DNA of 42,569 bases from Nanobdellota archaeon (GTDB lineage Archaea; Nanobdellota; Nanobdellia; SCGC-AAA011-G17; ARS1403). Below are positions 35,581 through 42,569 of the stretch, piece by piece; position 1 is the stretch's first letter, and each line of letters opens with the position of its first letter. Both the position numbers and the translations under genes were made by a program. Location of the stretch: assembly GCA_002687825.1 (NCBI GenBank), contig NZBI01000002.1, positions 21,382 through 63,950 of the forward strand, read 5' to 3'. The notes under the pieces are model-generated. The model saw only the letters and a list, made by a program, of their open reading frames with translations. It searched no databases and was not told the DNA's origin.

Positions 35581-36651
35581 CAATAGCTTTGGATAGTGTT
35601 TAAGGTTAAATAAAATATTTGTTGACCAAAAACATTCATGAGTGCAAAAACATTTGGTATCTTTAATATATTTAATTACTTCTGTAGCTTTTTCAGAGTT
35701 CCATAATTTTTTAAAATTATAATCAAAATCCCTAATATTTCCTATTTTTTTATCTTCATCTAATAACTCACATGGAAAGACGTCTCCGTTTTCATACATT
35801 ACTCCACTTAATTGCGCTGCATAGCATTGAGAAATAAATTTGTTATTTTTGTAAGTTTTAGAAATGATATCTGCCCTAAGAGCATTTTTTGAAGCACTTA
35901 TTTTTGCTAAAGGAGCATTTTTATTAAACTTATCACTTTGATAACCATTGATAATTCTGCTTGCGATATTTTCATATTTTTTTATATCTACATTAGAAAT
36001 TTGCGGGTTTTTAGGTGTTCCTCTAATTAAATTAACAGAAAAGACAGCTTGTGGAAATTCTTTTTTTACATAAGCCTGGATTTCTTCCATCTTGTCTTGA
36101 TTTTGAGAAGTAACTGTTGCTAATATGCTTATTCCTAGTTTGTTAAATTCTTTCTTAAGTTCGGCTAGAGCTTTGTAAGTATTAGTAGCTCTTTCAAAAC
36201 TATCTTTTTGTCCCCTTATGTCATTATGGTCTTTTCCAATTCCGTCTATTGAAATATTTATATCTAAAGAAGTATTTTTACAATTTTCTAAGATATATCT
36301 AACTCCTTCTACAACTTGTTTTGTAAATGTTCCGTTAGTCGGTATTGCTAATTTTCTTACACCATTATTTTTGCAAAATAGTTCAGCAATTTGTGCTACA
36401 TCCCTTCTAAGGAAAGGTTCTCCTCCGGTAAGAGACATAAACAAAACTTTACCCATGTTTTTAGAGATTTTTTCATATTCTTCAAGAGTCAATTCATCCT
36501 TTTGTGAATTATTAAGTTCTGCAGAATAAAAGCAATGTTCGCAGGTTAAATTACACTTGTTAGTTACGTAACAGATGAGATAGAAAGGATTGTTTGCCCT
36601 TTTATCTAACATTCTCTTTCCTACATTGAAGAGATTAGTTTTAGTGTTCAT
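35560..36651 (-). CDS. Radical SAM/SPASM domain protein, paralogue of the one at 4844
   Basis: This 363-residue protein has Cys33, Cys37 and Cys40 (CNLTCEHC), GGEPFLRRD for SAM binding, NISIDGIGKDH in the core, and a SPASM-like C-terminal region: SQCYAAQ, VFPCELL, CFCTHEC. Motif order and Cys spacing match the 4844-5947 gene, so the two are paralogues on opposite ends and strands of the locus. I chose ATG 36651; the frame extends upstream to 36693, but those residues do not resemble the family and overlap the divergent promoter. A GGGGG stretch five bases before the ATG could serve as a ribosome binding site. Substrate unknown. Confidence 0.84.
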   Translation of the reverse strand: MNTKTNLFNVGKRMLDKRANNPFYLICYVTNKCNLTCEHCFYSAELNNSQKDELTLEEYEKISKNMGKVLFMSLTGGEPFLRRDVAQIAELFCKNNGVRKLAIPTNGTFTKQVVEGVRYILENCKNTSLDINISIDGIGKDHNDIRGQKDSFERATNTYKALAELKKEFNKLGISILATVTSQNQDKMEEIQAYVKKEFPQAVFSVNLIRGTPKNPQISNVDIKKYENIASRIINGYQSDKFNKNAPLAKISASKNALRADIISKTYKNNKFISQCYAAQLSGVMYENGDVFPCELLDEDKKIGNIRDFDYNFKKLWNSEKATEVIKYIKDTKCFCTHECFWSTNILFNLKHYPKLLLESSKL

Positions 36652-36696
36652 TATGCCCCCAAAATATATTTTAACTATTGTTAAACGAATCAAAAA

Positions 36697-36708
36697 CTTT
36701 ATATAAGC
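36697..36708 (+). promoter_or_regulatory. TATA element for the B12-type radical SAM gene at 36729
   Basis: CTTTATATAAGC, centred about 27 bases before the ATG at 36729. It rules out the upstream ATG at 36678, which would precede the promoter. Confidence 0.68.
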
Positions 36709-36728
36709 ATATCGTTTTTCTTGGTAAA

Positions 36729-38213
36729 ATGAAGATTCTGGTATTGTACTGTCGGTTTGGAGGGGATGAGTCCCATATCACAGATATTTATTCTAGGGTC
36801 CCTATGGGTGTTGCTTATGTTGGTGGAGCTTTAAGAAAAGCAGGATTTGACGTTCACTTAAGAGATGGGACTTTTTATCGAAATTGGAGCGAATTTGAAG
36901 AGGATTTAAAAAAAATAAAGCCAGATGCACTGGGAATATCCTTTACTACATCTTTAGAAAAACAAGTTAACAAATACATAAGTATAACAAGAAAAATACT
37001 TCCAGATACCGCAATAATTGCTGGAGGAGCACATTCTACGGCTCATCCTGGAAGTGTACTTGAAGATTTTGATGTTGATTTTGTTATTCATGGAGAAGGA
37101 GAAATAGCATTTCCAGAACTATTAACATTTCTTAATGAGAAAGGTGGAAGAAAGAATGTCATTGGTAAAAAGATTGAGGTTAAGGGTGTAGCTTATAGAG
37201 TTGGTAAAAAGATTGAGGTTAATTCTCAAAGACCTTTTGTAGATAACTTAGATGAACTGGCCTGGCCTGCGAGAGATTTATTGCCGATGGAGAAATATCT
37301 TAAAAATGTACCTTTAATGCCACTTCCCTATCCAAGTACTGGTTTGTTGGTAAGTAAGGGGTGTTTTGGAAATTGTATATTTTGTCAACCAATTCTTAGG
37401 AAGTTATCCGGTAGCAGGAATAGATATAGAGGTGTGGAAGATGTCATAAAAGAGATAAAATATTTGATCAAGACATATAAAATTAAATCTCTTGATATTG
37501 GCAATGACGAACCAACTTATGATAGAAATTGGATGATAAGTTTCTGTGATGCTTTGATAAGAGAAAAAATTAATATTAAATGGGGACTTCCTAGTAGAGT
37601 TGATACTGTTGATCCAGAAATGTTGAATAAAATGGGAAAGGCAGGATGTGTTTACATAGCCTATGGTATTGAATCAGGCTCTCAGAAAATGATGGACAAC
37701 TTGAGAAAGGGAACGAAAGTTGAACAAGCAGAGAAGGCATTGAAATGGACTGAAGAAGCTGGAATATTAGGTAGATCAAACTTAATGGTTGGTTCTATGG
37801 GCGAAACAAAAGAAACAATACAAGAGACTATCAACTTTATAAAAAGAGCAAAGCCAGACCTTATCTTTTGTGCTGCTACAATTCCCCTTTTTGGAACAGA
37901 TTTATATGATATATCCAAAAAAGAAGGTATTTTTGTTGAGGGAACGGATGGGATTACAGATTACGATTTTGGACATTTGAAAATTAAAGATCTTTCTACT
38001 GATGAATTAAGAGCTGGCCTAAATAGGATTGTTAAAACCTATAAGAGAAACCTTGTTATGTTTATGTTAAATCCAAAAATGCTTTTTAGGAAGAGACACA
38101 TTTATATTAGAATGTTCTTGTATTTCTTTTCTTTGATAAACAATAGGAAAGGATTAGTGAAAGTGATGGACCATTATTTTAATTATGGAAGACATGTTAA
38201 ATCTAAGAACTAG
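36729..38213 (+). CDS. B12-binding domain radical SAM protein
   Basis: This 494-residue protein has a cobalamin-binding-type N-terminal domain (PMGVAYVGGALRKAGFDV, IIAGGAHSTAHPGS, VIHGEGEIAFPE) and a radical SAM core with Cys212, Cys216 and Cys219 in KGCFGNCIFC. DIGNDEPTYDR, IAYGIESGSQKM and NLMVGSMGET follow, as in relatives. A 22-base direct repeat inside the gene (37162-37183 and 37201-37222) duplicates GKKIEV at the end of the first domain. Start chosen at ATG 36729 because a strong TATA box lies 27 bases upstream. Substrate unknown. Confidence 0.86.
   Translation: MKILVLYCRFGGDESHITDIYSRVPMGVAYVGGALRKAGFDVHLRDGTFYRNWSEFEEDLKKIKPDALGISFTTSLEKQVNKYISITRKILPDTAIIAGGAHSTAHPGSVLEDFDVDFVIHGEGEIAFPELLTFLNEKGGRKNVIGKKIEVKGVAYRVGKKIEVNSQRPFVDNLDELAWPARDLLPMEKYLKNVPLMPLPYPSTGLLVSKGCFGNCIFCQPILRKLSGSRNRYRGVEDVIKEIKYLIKTYKIKSLDIGNDEPTYDRNWMISFCDALIREKINIKWGLPSRVDTVDPEMLNKMGKAGCVYIAYGIESGSQKMMDNLRKGTKVEQAEKALKWTEEAGILGRSNLMVGSMGETKETIQETINFIKRAKPDLIFCAATIPLFGTDLYDISKKEGIFVEGTDGITDYDFGHLKIKDLSTDELRAGLNRIVKTYKRNLVMFMLNPKMLFRKRHIYIRMFLYFFSLINNRKGLVKVMDHYFNYGRHVKSKN
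37162..37222 (+). repeat. Exact 22-base direct repeat, 39-base period, inside a radical SAM gene
   Basis: A 22-base sequence starting TTGGTAAAAAGATTG occurs at 37162-37183 and again at 37201-37222. The offset is 39 bases, so the frame is kept. Both copies encode GKKIEV. It looks like a small in-frame duplication in the loop between the B12-binding and radical SAM domains. Confidence 0.8.
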
Positions 38214-38244
38214 AGAATTTTAAGTTATTTATGGAAGATATAAA

Positions 38245-38254
38245 CTTATAAAGG
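38245..38254 (+). promoter_or_regulatory. TATA element for the SGNH gene at 38275
   Basis: CTTATAAAGG, centred about 26 bases before the ATG at 38275. Confidence 0.62.
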
Positions 38255-38274
38255 GCGCCTGCTGGATTTGAAAT

Positions 38275-39258
38275 ATGTCAAGAATTAGTAAATATAAATT
38301 AAAAAAACTGATTAAAAATATTAGTCTTTTGGTGGTAGTTGTAATTATTTTTTTGAGTTTAGGAGAATTAATTGCTAGATTTGCTAATGTTGAAAAGAGT
38401 GAATATGATGTTTTCTTTATGGAGGGAAATTCTAACTTATCTAATCAATTAATTCCGAATGCAGAGGGATATTTTAAAGATCATTATACAAAAATCAACA
38501 AAGATGGATTTAGAGATAATAAAGATTATAGTGTTAAAAAACCAAGAGATGTGTTAAGAATTATTAGTTTAGGTGCTTCATTCACATTTGGAGAAGGTGT
38601 GGATTTAGAAGATACTTACTCAAAACAATTAGAGGTTTCTTTGAATAATTATTGTGAAGATAAGATTGAAGTTTTGAATATGGGTGTTAGCGGTTATAAT
38701 ATGGTTTATGAATTAGAGACGTTAAAAGAGAAAGGTTTGAAATATGGTCCAGATTTGATAATGGTTAACCTATTTTCTAGACCTAATGTGCAATATAGAT
38801 ACTTTCCTCTTAAAGATTCTTTAAAGAGACATTCTTATTTGTTCGCTTATTTACGTAAGAAGTATCAGATAGTGAATTTAAAATATTTAACAGCAAAGTC
38901 TGAACAAGTTGAAGGAGGGGAGATTTTTGTAAATACAATTGGAAGAGAACAAAATGAAAAAACTTTACAAGAATTTATTGATATTGGTAAGGGAAAAGAT
39001 GTTTCGATTTTATTTTTGTACTTCCCTATTTTAGAAGATGAAGAAGATTTTGTTGATCCAGATGTGGAATTTTATAAGAATATGTTAGAATACTTAGAGA
39101 GTGTTAATGAGGATAATTTAGATTTAACAGATGCATTTGTGGGGAAGAACTTTGAAGATTTGTGGGTTTCTAAAAACAATCACCACCCTAATAGAAAGGG
39201 ACATGAAATCGCAGCAGAAGAATTACATAATCATATTGTAAAAAAAATAGAATGTTAA
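38275..39258 (+). CDS. Membrane-anchored SGNH-fold protein with altered catalytic residues
   Basis: A 327-residue protein with an N-terminal membrane helix (residues ~14-30) after a basic start, so the rest is likely outside the cell membrane. The domain starts with RIISLGASFTFGEG, the GDSL block I with Ser102 but Ala101 instead of Asp, and ends with NNHHPNRKGH, the block V in which Asn302 replaces the usual Asp and His304 remains. These changes suggest weak or different activity compared with esterases. It lies one base before its tandem paralogue at 39260. A role in removing or adding acyl groups on the glycan is possible but unproved. Confidence 0.78.
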   Translation: MSRISKYKLKKLIKNISLLVVVVIIFLSLGELIARFANVEKSEYDVFFMEGNSNLSNQLIPNAEGYFKDHYTKINKDGFRDNKDYSVKKPRDVLRIISLGASFTFGEGVDLEDTYSKQLEVSLNNYCEDKIEVLNMGVSGYNMVYELETLKEKGLKYGPDLIMVNLFSRPNVQYRYFPLKDSLKRHSYLFAYLRKKYQIVNLKYLTAKSEQVEGGEIFVNTIGREQNEKTLQEFIDIGKGKDVSILFLYFPILEDEEDFVDPDVEFYKNMLEYLESVNEDNLDLTDAFVGKNFEDLWVSKNNHHPNRKGHEIAAEELHNHIVKKIEC

Positions 39259-39259
39259 A

Positions 39260-40231
39260 ATGAGAGTTAAAACTAAAAGAAAAATACAGGGATTTTCGTT
39301 AATGTTAATAACAATCCTGATTTTTTTATTCGTTGGAGAGATTTTGGCTAGAGCAAGTTATGATTCTATTTTTAATTATGATACTGAAATGTGGAGATAC
39401 GCTTCTTTTGCTAAACAACCTTCTGAAAACCTCCTTATCTCTCACGAACACAAGCCTGATGTAGATATTGATCTTTATGGTGCAAATGTAAGAATTAACT
39501 CAAATGGATTGAGAGATTATGATTACGAATATGAAAATGTAGAGAATGTGAAAAGAATTTTAGTTTTGGGCGATTCAGTTACTTTTGGATGGGGGGTTGA
39601 ATTTGATAAGATCTACTCTAAACTTTTGGAAAAAAAATTGGAAGATACTCAAGTTATCAATACAGGAGTAGGGAATTATAATACTCAAATGGAAGTTGCA
39701 TTTCTAAAGGAAGAAGGGATAAAATATGATCCAGATATCATAATCCTGGGCCATTACATTAATGATGCAGAAATGACTCCAGAAGTTAGTAATTATTTTT
39801 TGAAAAGAAAATCTTACCTTTACGGATACTTGTGGGGGAAATATCGTAATTCTGTGGGGAAACTTTCTGAAAAAGGGAATTTTTTGGATTATTATAACAA
39901 TTTGTACAAAGAAGATTTTGAAGGAAGAGTTCTTTTTGAGGATGCTATTAATGAACTTAAAGATATTTCAAAAGAAAAAGGCATTCCTGTAGTGATAGTT
40001 ATAATTCCAGAATTACACAAACTTGACCCTTATCCTTTTGAATCTGTTAATGAATTCATTAGAACCTTTGAAGATGAAAACACATATGTTCTGAATGTTT
40101 TGCCTTATTTGCAAGGTTATGAACCAGAATCTTTGTGGGTGAGTGGAGAAGATGCGCATCCTAACGAGATTGCAAATGATATGATAGCCGAGGCAATTTA
40201 CGAAAAATTAATAAAGGAAAATTTAGTCTGA
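39260..40231 (+). CDS. Membrane-anchored SGNH hydrolase-like protein
   Basis: A 323-residue paralogue of the preceding protein, with a basic N-terminus and membrane helix at ~10-28. The catalytic blocks are complete: GDS at 104-106 in LVLGDSVTFGWG, an LGHYINDAE segment, and EDAHPNE with Asp298 and His300. It probably acts as an esterase or acyltransferase outside the membrane. Its ATG follows the first gene's stop after one base, so they are cotranscribed. The small DUF5989-like gene follows 6 bases later. Confidence 0.82.
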   Translation: MRVKTKRKIQGFSLMLITILIFLFVGEILARASYDSIFNYDTEMWRYASFAKQPSENLLISHEHKPDVDIDLYGANVRINSNGLRDYDYEYENVENVKRILVLGDSVTFGWGVEFDKIYSKLLEKKLEDTQVINTGVGNYNTQMEVAFLKEEGIKYDPDIIILGHYINDAEMTPEVSNYFLKRKSYLYGYLWGKYRNSVGKLSEKGNFLDYYNNLYKEDFEGRVLFEDAINELKDISKEKGIPVVIVIIPELHKLDPYPFESVNEFIRTFEDENTYVLNVLPYLQGYEPESLWVSGEDAHPNEIANDMIAEAIYEKLIKENLV

Positions 40232-40237
40232 ACAAAG

Positions 40238-40396
40238 ATGGGAAATAAGAGTCTTTTATTTGAATTGTGGGATTTTTTAAGGATTAGAAAGGCTTGGTGG
40301 CTTACGCCTATCATAATAATGTTAATTCTTGTAGGTGGATTAATTATATTTGGACAGAGTAGTGCACTATCTCCATTTATCTATGCTTTATTCTGA
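40238..40396 (+). CDS. Small DUF5989-like membrane protein
   Basis: A 52-residue frame from ATG 40238 to TGA 40394-40396. It starts with a charged segment ELWDFLRIRKAWWLTP, has one membrane helix, and ends with GQSSALSPFIYALF. The RKxWWLxP and QSSALxPFIYxLF blocks are what I recall for the DUF5989 family, small proteins found near SGNH and carbamoyltransferase genes in bacteria and archaea. It lies 6 bases after the second SGNH gene, and its end overlaps the convergent methyltransferase gene by 9 bases. Role unknown; a membrane partner for the SGNH proteins is plausible. Confidence 0.82.
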   Translation: MGNKSLLFELWDFLRIRKAWWLTPIIIMLILVGGLIIFGQSSALSPFIYALF

Positions 40397-41089
40397 TTTT
40401 TTTGCAATTATGCTAATTGAATCAGAAATTCTTCCAAAATTTATGTTAGAATCTAGATATCTTATTCTGTTAAATTTTAATGTTTTATTAAAAATCCATC
40501 TGGAAAATAATTCTAAGTGATTTCCAATGTATCCTGTAATTAAACCTCTTCTTTTGTAATTAAGAATTTCAAATTTATTTAATAATATTCTTAAGTCTTT
40601 TATTGAATAATGTCTGTGTTTGTTTGTGTATCCTTCTTTTACCTTTGGCGCTTCTCTGCCTTTTAATCTATGGATAAAATTGTATAATTTAGGGTGTTGT
40701 CTTAAGCGCCAACTATAATTGTCAACATCTAAGAAACTAAATAATCCTGTATGGGGGACTGTAATTATTAGTATTCCATCTTTTTTTAGAACTCTATAGA
40801 TTTCTTCTAAACTCTTTGTTTCATCTTGTACGTGTTCTAGAACGTCGCTTAAGATTACTGTGTTGAAGGTTTCTTCTTTAAATGGTAGATTTTCAGCGCC
40901 TGCTTCAATGAATTCTAATTCTGGATTTTCTTTTTTTGCTTTTTCTACTAGGTCCTTATTTGGATCTATACCTATGATTTCCTTACATTTTTTAGCATAT
41001 AATTTCGTGTAGTAACCACTAGCACACCCTATGTCTAACATACTATCGCAATTTTCTAATAAATTGTATACGAAATTACCCCTATCCAT
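40388..41089 (-). CDS. SAM-dependent class I methyltransferase
   Basis: This 233-residue enzyme has motif I MLDIGCASGYYTK near residues 17-29, the acidic strand IGIDPNKD, and LSDVLEHVQDE, typical of Methyltransf_11-type enzymes. The C-terminal half includes a NKHRHYSIKDLRILLNKF segment seen in methyltransferases beside glycosyltransferases. I chose ATG 41089 over GTG 41104 because the TATA element is 26 bases before it. It may methylate a sugar or glycolipid. It is divergent from the GT-C gene at 41142 and shares the single TATA element between them. Confidence 0.82.
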   Translation of the reverse strand: MDRGNFVYNLLENCDSMLDIGCASGYYTKLYAKKCKEIIGIDPNKDLVEKAKKENPELEFIEAGAENLPFKEETFNTVILSDVLEHVQDETKSLEEIYRVLKKDGILIITVPHTGLFSFLDVDNYSWRLRQHPKLYNFIHRLKGREAPKVKEGYTNKHRHYSIKDLRILLNKFEILNYKRRGLITGYIGNHLELFSRWIFNKTLKFNRIRYLDSNINFGRISDSISIIAKKSE

Positions 41090-41110
41090 GCAAAAAACCT
41101 GCACAAAAAG

Positions 41111-41119
41111 TTATTTAAG
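41111..41119. promoter_or_regulatory. Single TATA-like element placed midway between two divergent start codons
   Basis: TTATTTAAG (CTTAAATAA on the other strand) is centred about 27 bases before the ATG at 41142 and about 26 bases before the ATG at 41089. It is the only TATA-like block in the 52-base gap, so it probably serves both leaderless genes. Confidence 0.6.
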
Positions 41120-41141
41120 TTTACCTAATCTAGGCTAAAAG

Positions 41142-42425
41142 ATGATTATGGGGGAGAATTTTTTTGAAAGATACTTTGGAGTCTTAGTAGTTTTTGTACT
41201 TTTATCTGCATTTTTTGTTTCTGTACTTGGCTTTGTGTTTGCAACAAATTGTAGCTTAGGAGATGCTGAAGAATGTATGTTGTCAAAAGAAAACTTGATG
41301 CCTGACTTTTATTGGCATTACAATACAATAAAATATGTTGCTGCTTATGGTGAATTCCCTTTTGAAGTTCCTGGATTTTGTGATGGGGGACCCAATGGAG
41401 ATCTTGGTCCGGATGGAGAGTTGTGTGGCCCTTTGAAAGGAATGTATCATAGCCCACTTTATTATTTCTTAGGTGCTGGCGTATTTAATATAGCTGACTC
41501 ATTTGAAATTAGCAATTTATTGGTTTTGCATAGTTTGACTATAATAATTATAGCAATTACTAATCTACTATTTCTATTACTTTTGATAGAGTTAGCGAGA
41601 AGGTATAAATTGGATAAAAAATTCATTATTTTTTCCTTAGCTATATTTGCGTTTCTTCCGGTTCATTTGTTCTATGGTGCAATGGTATATGATGGAGTTT
41701 TATACTATCCCTTTTTGATTGCTACAATCTACATGTTTGTTAGACTTTATGAGAAATCAAACTTAAGAAATTCAATTGCCTTAGGGCTTGTTGCTGGATT
41801 ATCTCTCTTAAGTTTTCTTGCTGGTGTTATGAGTTTTATTGCTATGGGGATTTTGTTTGTGAGTTTATATTTGAAAAAGAAATATTACAAAGCGAAATTT
41901 CTGTTTCTATCTATGGTTATTGGATCTGTTGTTGGTGCATATCCTTTTATTAGGAATTTTCTCACATTTGGAAACCCTATGGGTCCATTTTTAAACGAGA
42001 TATTTGCTACAGATCTTTTTAGAATTCCATTATATTTTAATGCGTTCTGGGGTGGAATTTATGGAGGAGTAGATTCTCTTTTTATCCCTCTTGTTTTTAG
42101 TTCCTTATTTTTGACTTTATTAACTTTTTATAGTATATTTAAAAATTTTAAGAAAGTTAAAGAATTAAGATTTGTGTTGCTAGTAGCTTTACTAAGCATG
42201 TTTTTTTTAATACATCTTAGCTGTAATCTATTAGATTTAATTAAAACAGGAGTTTGTACTGGTAGATTTGGTCATGGGAAATATTTGATTTCATTAAATC
42301 CTATTATTGCTATATATTCTTCCTTGTTATTAGTAAATATAAAAAAATTTAAGACACTTATAGCTATTTTGGTATTTTTAATCTTAATTGTGTTTAGTGT
42401 TGATTTTTTATTCGCGCTTAGATAA
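41142..42425 (+). CDS. GT-C-like polytopic membrane glycosyltransferase
   Basis: A 427-residue membrane protein with a first helix at about 13-33, a loop containing MPDFYWHYNTIKYVA, then GGPNGDLGPDGELCG and MYHSPLYYFLG, where the acidic loop and the HSPLYY stretch are typical of GT-C sugar transferases and relatives. About eight or nine helices follow. It lacks a soluble C-terminal domain and is shorter than the three other GT-C proteins here. Its likely role is transfer from a polyprenyl-phosphate sugar on the outer face of the membrane. Its end overlaps the partial GT2 gene on the other strand by 18 bases. Confidence 0.72.
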   Translation: MIMGENFFERYFGVLVVFVLLSAFFVSVLGFVFATNCSLGDAEECMLSKENLMPDFYWHYNTIKYVAAYGEFPFEVPGFCDGGPNGDLGPDGELCGPLKGMYHSPLYYFLGAGVFNIADSFEISNLLVLHSLTIIIIAITNLLFLLLLIELARRYKLDKKFIIFSLAIFAFLPVHLFYGAMVYDGVLYYPFLIATIYMFVRLYEKSNLRNSIALGLVAGLSLLSFLAGVMSFIAMGILFVSLYLKKKYYKAKFLFLSMVIGSVVGAYPFIRNFLTFGNPMGPFLNEIFATDLFRIPLYFNAFWGGIYGGVDSLFIPLVFSSLFLTLLTFYSIFKNFKKVKELRFVLLVALLSMFFLIHLSCNLLDLIKTGVCTGRFGHGKYLISLNPIIAIYSSLLLVNIKKFKTLIAILVFLILIVFSVDFLFALR

Positions 42426-42569
42426 ATCGAACTTAGAAGTTTTTTTCAAACCTTTTTTGAAAAGCCAATAACCTATAACTGCATTTATACAATTATATCC
42501 ATATTTCCAAACTTTAACTCTACTAATTTCATCCCCATAATATGTAGGGATAGGTTCTTCAATAATTTT
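42408..42569 (-). CDS. 3' end of a GT2 glycosyltransferase (partial)
   Basis: A minus-strand frame enters from the right edge and ends with TAA at 42408-42410. The 53 visible residues include EEPIPTYYGDEISRVKVWKYG, a conserved C-terminal segment of a common archaeal and bacterial GT2 branch (DPM-like, motif PTYYGDEI), then a basic tail. The catalytic part lies outside the window. The gene is convergent with, and overlaps, the GT-C gene by 18 bases. Confidence 0.75.
   Translation of the reverse strand, partial: KIIEEPIPTYYGDEISRVKVWKYGYNCINAVIGYWLFKKGLKKTSKFDLSKRE

Noticed and set aside
36678-36728. Earlier ATG for the B12-type radical SAM gene at 36729
   Set aside because: A strong TATA element at 36697-36708 lies downstream of that ATG and fits initiation at 36729.
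37162-37222. Direct repeat as an attachment site or insertion-sequence target duplication
   Set aside because: It lies within an intact coding frame with only 17 bases between copies; there is no mobile gene.
1-42569. CRISPR arrays, tRNA, rRNA or insertion sequences
   Set aside because: No regularly spaced repeats, cloverleaf-like sequences, transposase motifs or terminal inverted repeats were seen on either strand.

Overview
This window looks like an archaeal glycan-assembly locus. It is strongly AT-rich. Genes are very tightly packed, and many start codons lie about 24-30 bases downstream of a TATA-like element with no Shine-Dalgarno sequence, as expected for leaderless archaeal transcripts. 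No gene is a diagnostic phylogenetic marker. A small-genome (DPANN-type, Woesearchaeota/Pacearchaeota-like) archaeon is my inference, not something the sequence proves.

Layout. (1) 2-5947, plus: one overlapping operon with the tail of a possible sugar-phosphate transferase, a flippase, two GT2 and one GT4 glycosyltransferases, a polysaccharide deacetylase and a radical SAM/SPASM enzyme. (2) 5991-9883, plus: a B12-type radical SAM enzyme interrupted by a 432-residue intein with a LAGLIDADG endonuclease, then another radical SAM enzyme. (3) 9880-16863, minus: two GT-C membrane glycosyltransferases, a GT2, a B12-type radical SAM enzyme and a GalE-like epimerase, most with their own TATA box. (4) 16968-21704, plus: three GT4 enzymes, a P-loop kinase and a methyltransferase. 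(5) 21705-24247, minus: a polyprenyl-phosphate-type GT2 and a GT-C enzyme. (6) 24331-25875 plus, a second flippase, facing a GT2 at 25872-26930 minus. (7) 27039-32853, plus: a heptose-type sugar kinase, a 1327-residue five-domain fusion (SDR, nucleotidyltransferase, GmhB-like phosphatase, C-methyltransferase, RmlC-like epimerase) and an SDR. (8) 32846-38213: two more B12-type radical SAM enzymes, a GT4 and a second SPASM enzyme. (9) 38275-42569: tandem SGNH proteins, an unlisted 52-residue DUF5989-like protein, a methyltransferase, a GT-C enzyme and the 3' end of a GT2.

How it fits together: the kinase and fusion protein would make an activated, probably C-methylated heptose-type nucleotide sugar. 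The GT2/GT4 enzymes would build a lipid-linked glycan on the cytoplasmic face, the two Wzx/MATE-type proteins would flip it, and the GT-C enzymes would add sugars from polyprenyl-phosphate donors on the outside. The deacetylase, SGNH proteins, methyltransferases and seven radical SAM enzymes are candidate tailoring enzymes. No oligosaccharyltransferase, S-layer protein, tRNA, rRNA, CRISPR array or insertion sequence was seen. No gap between genes exceeds 300 bases; the largest are around 110 bases and hold promoters.
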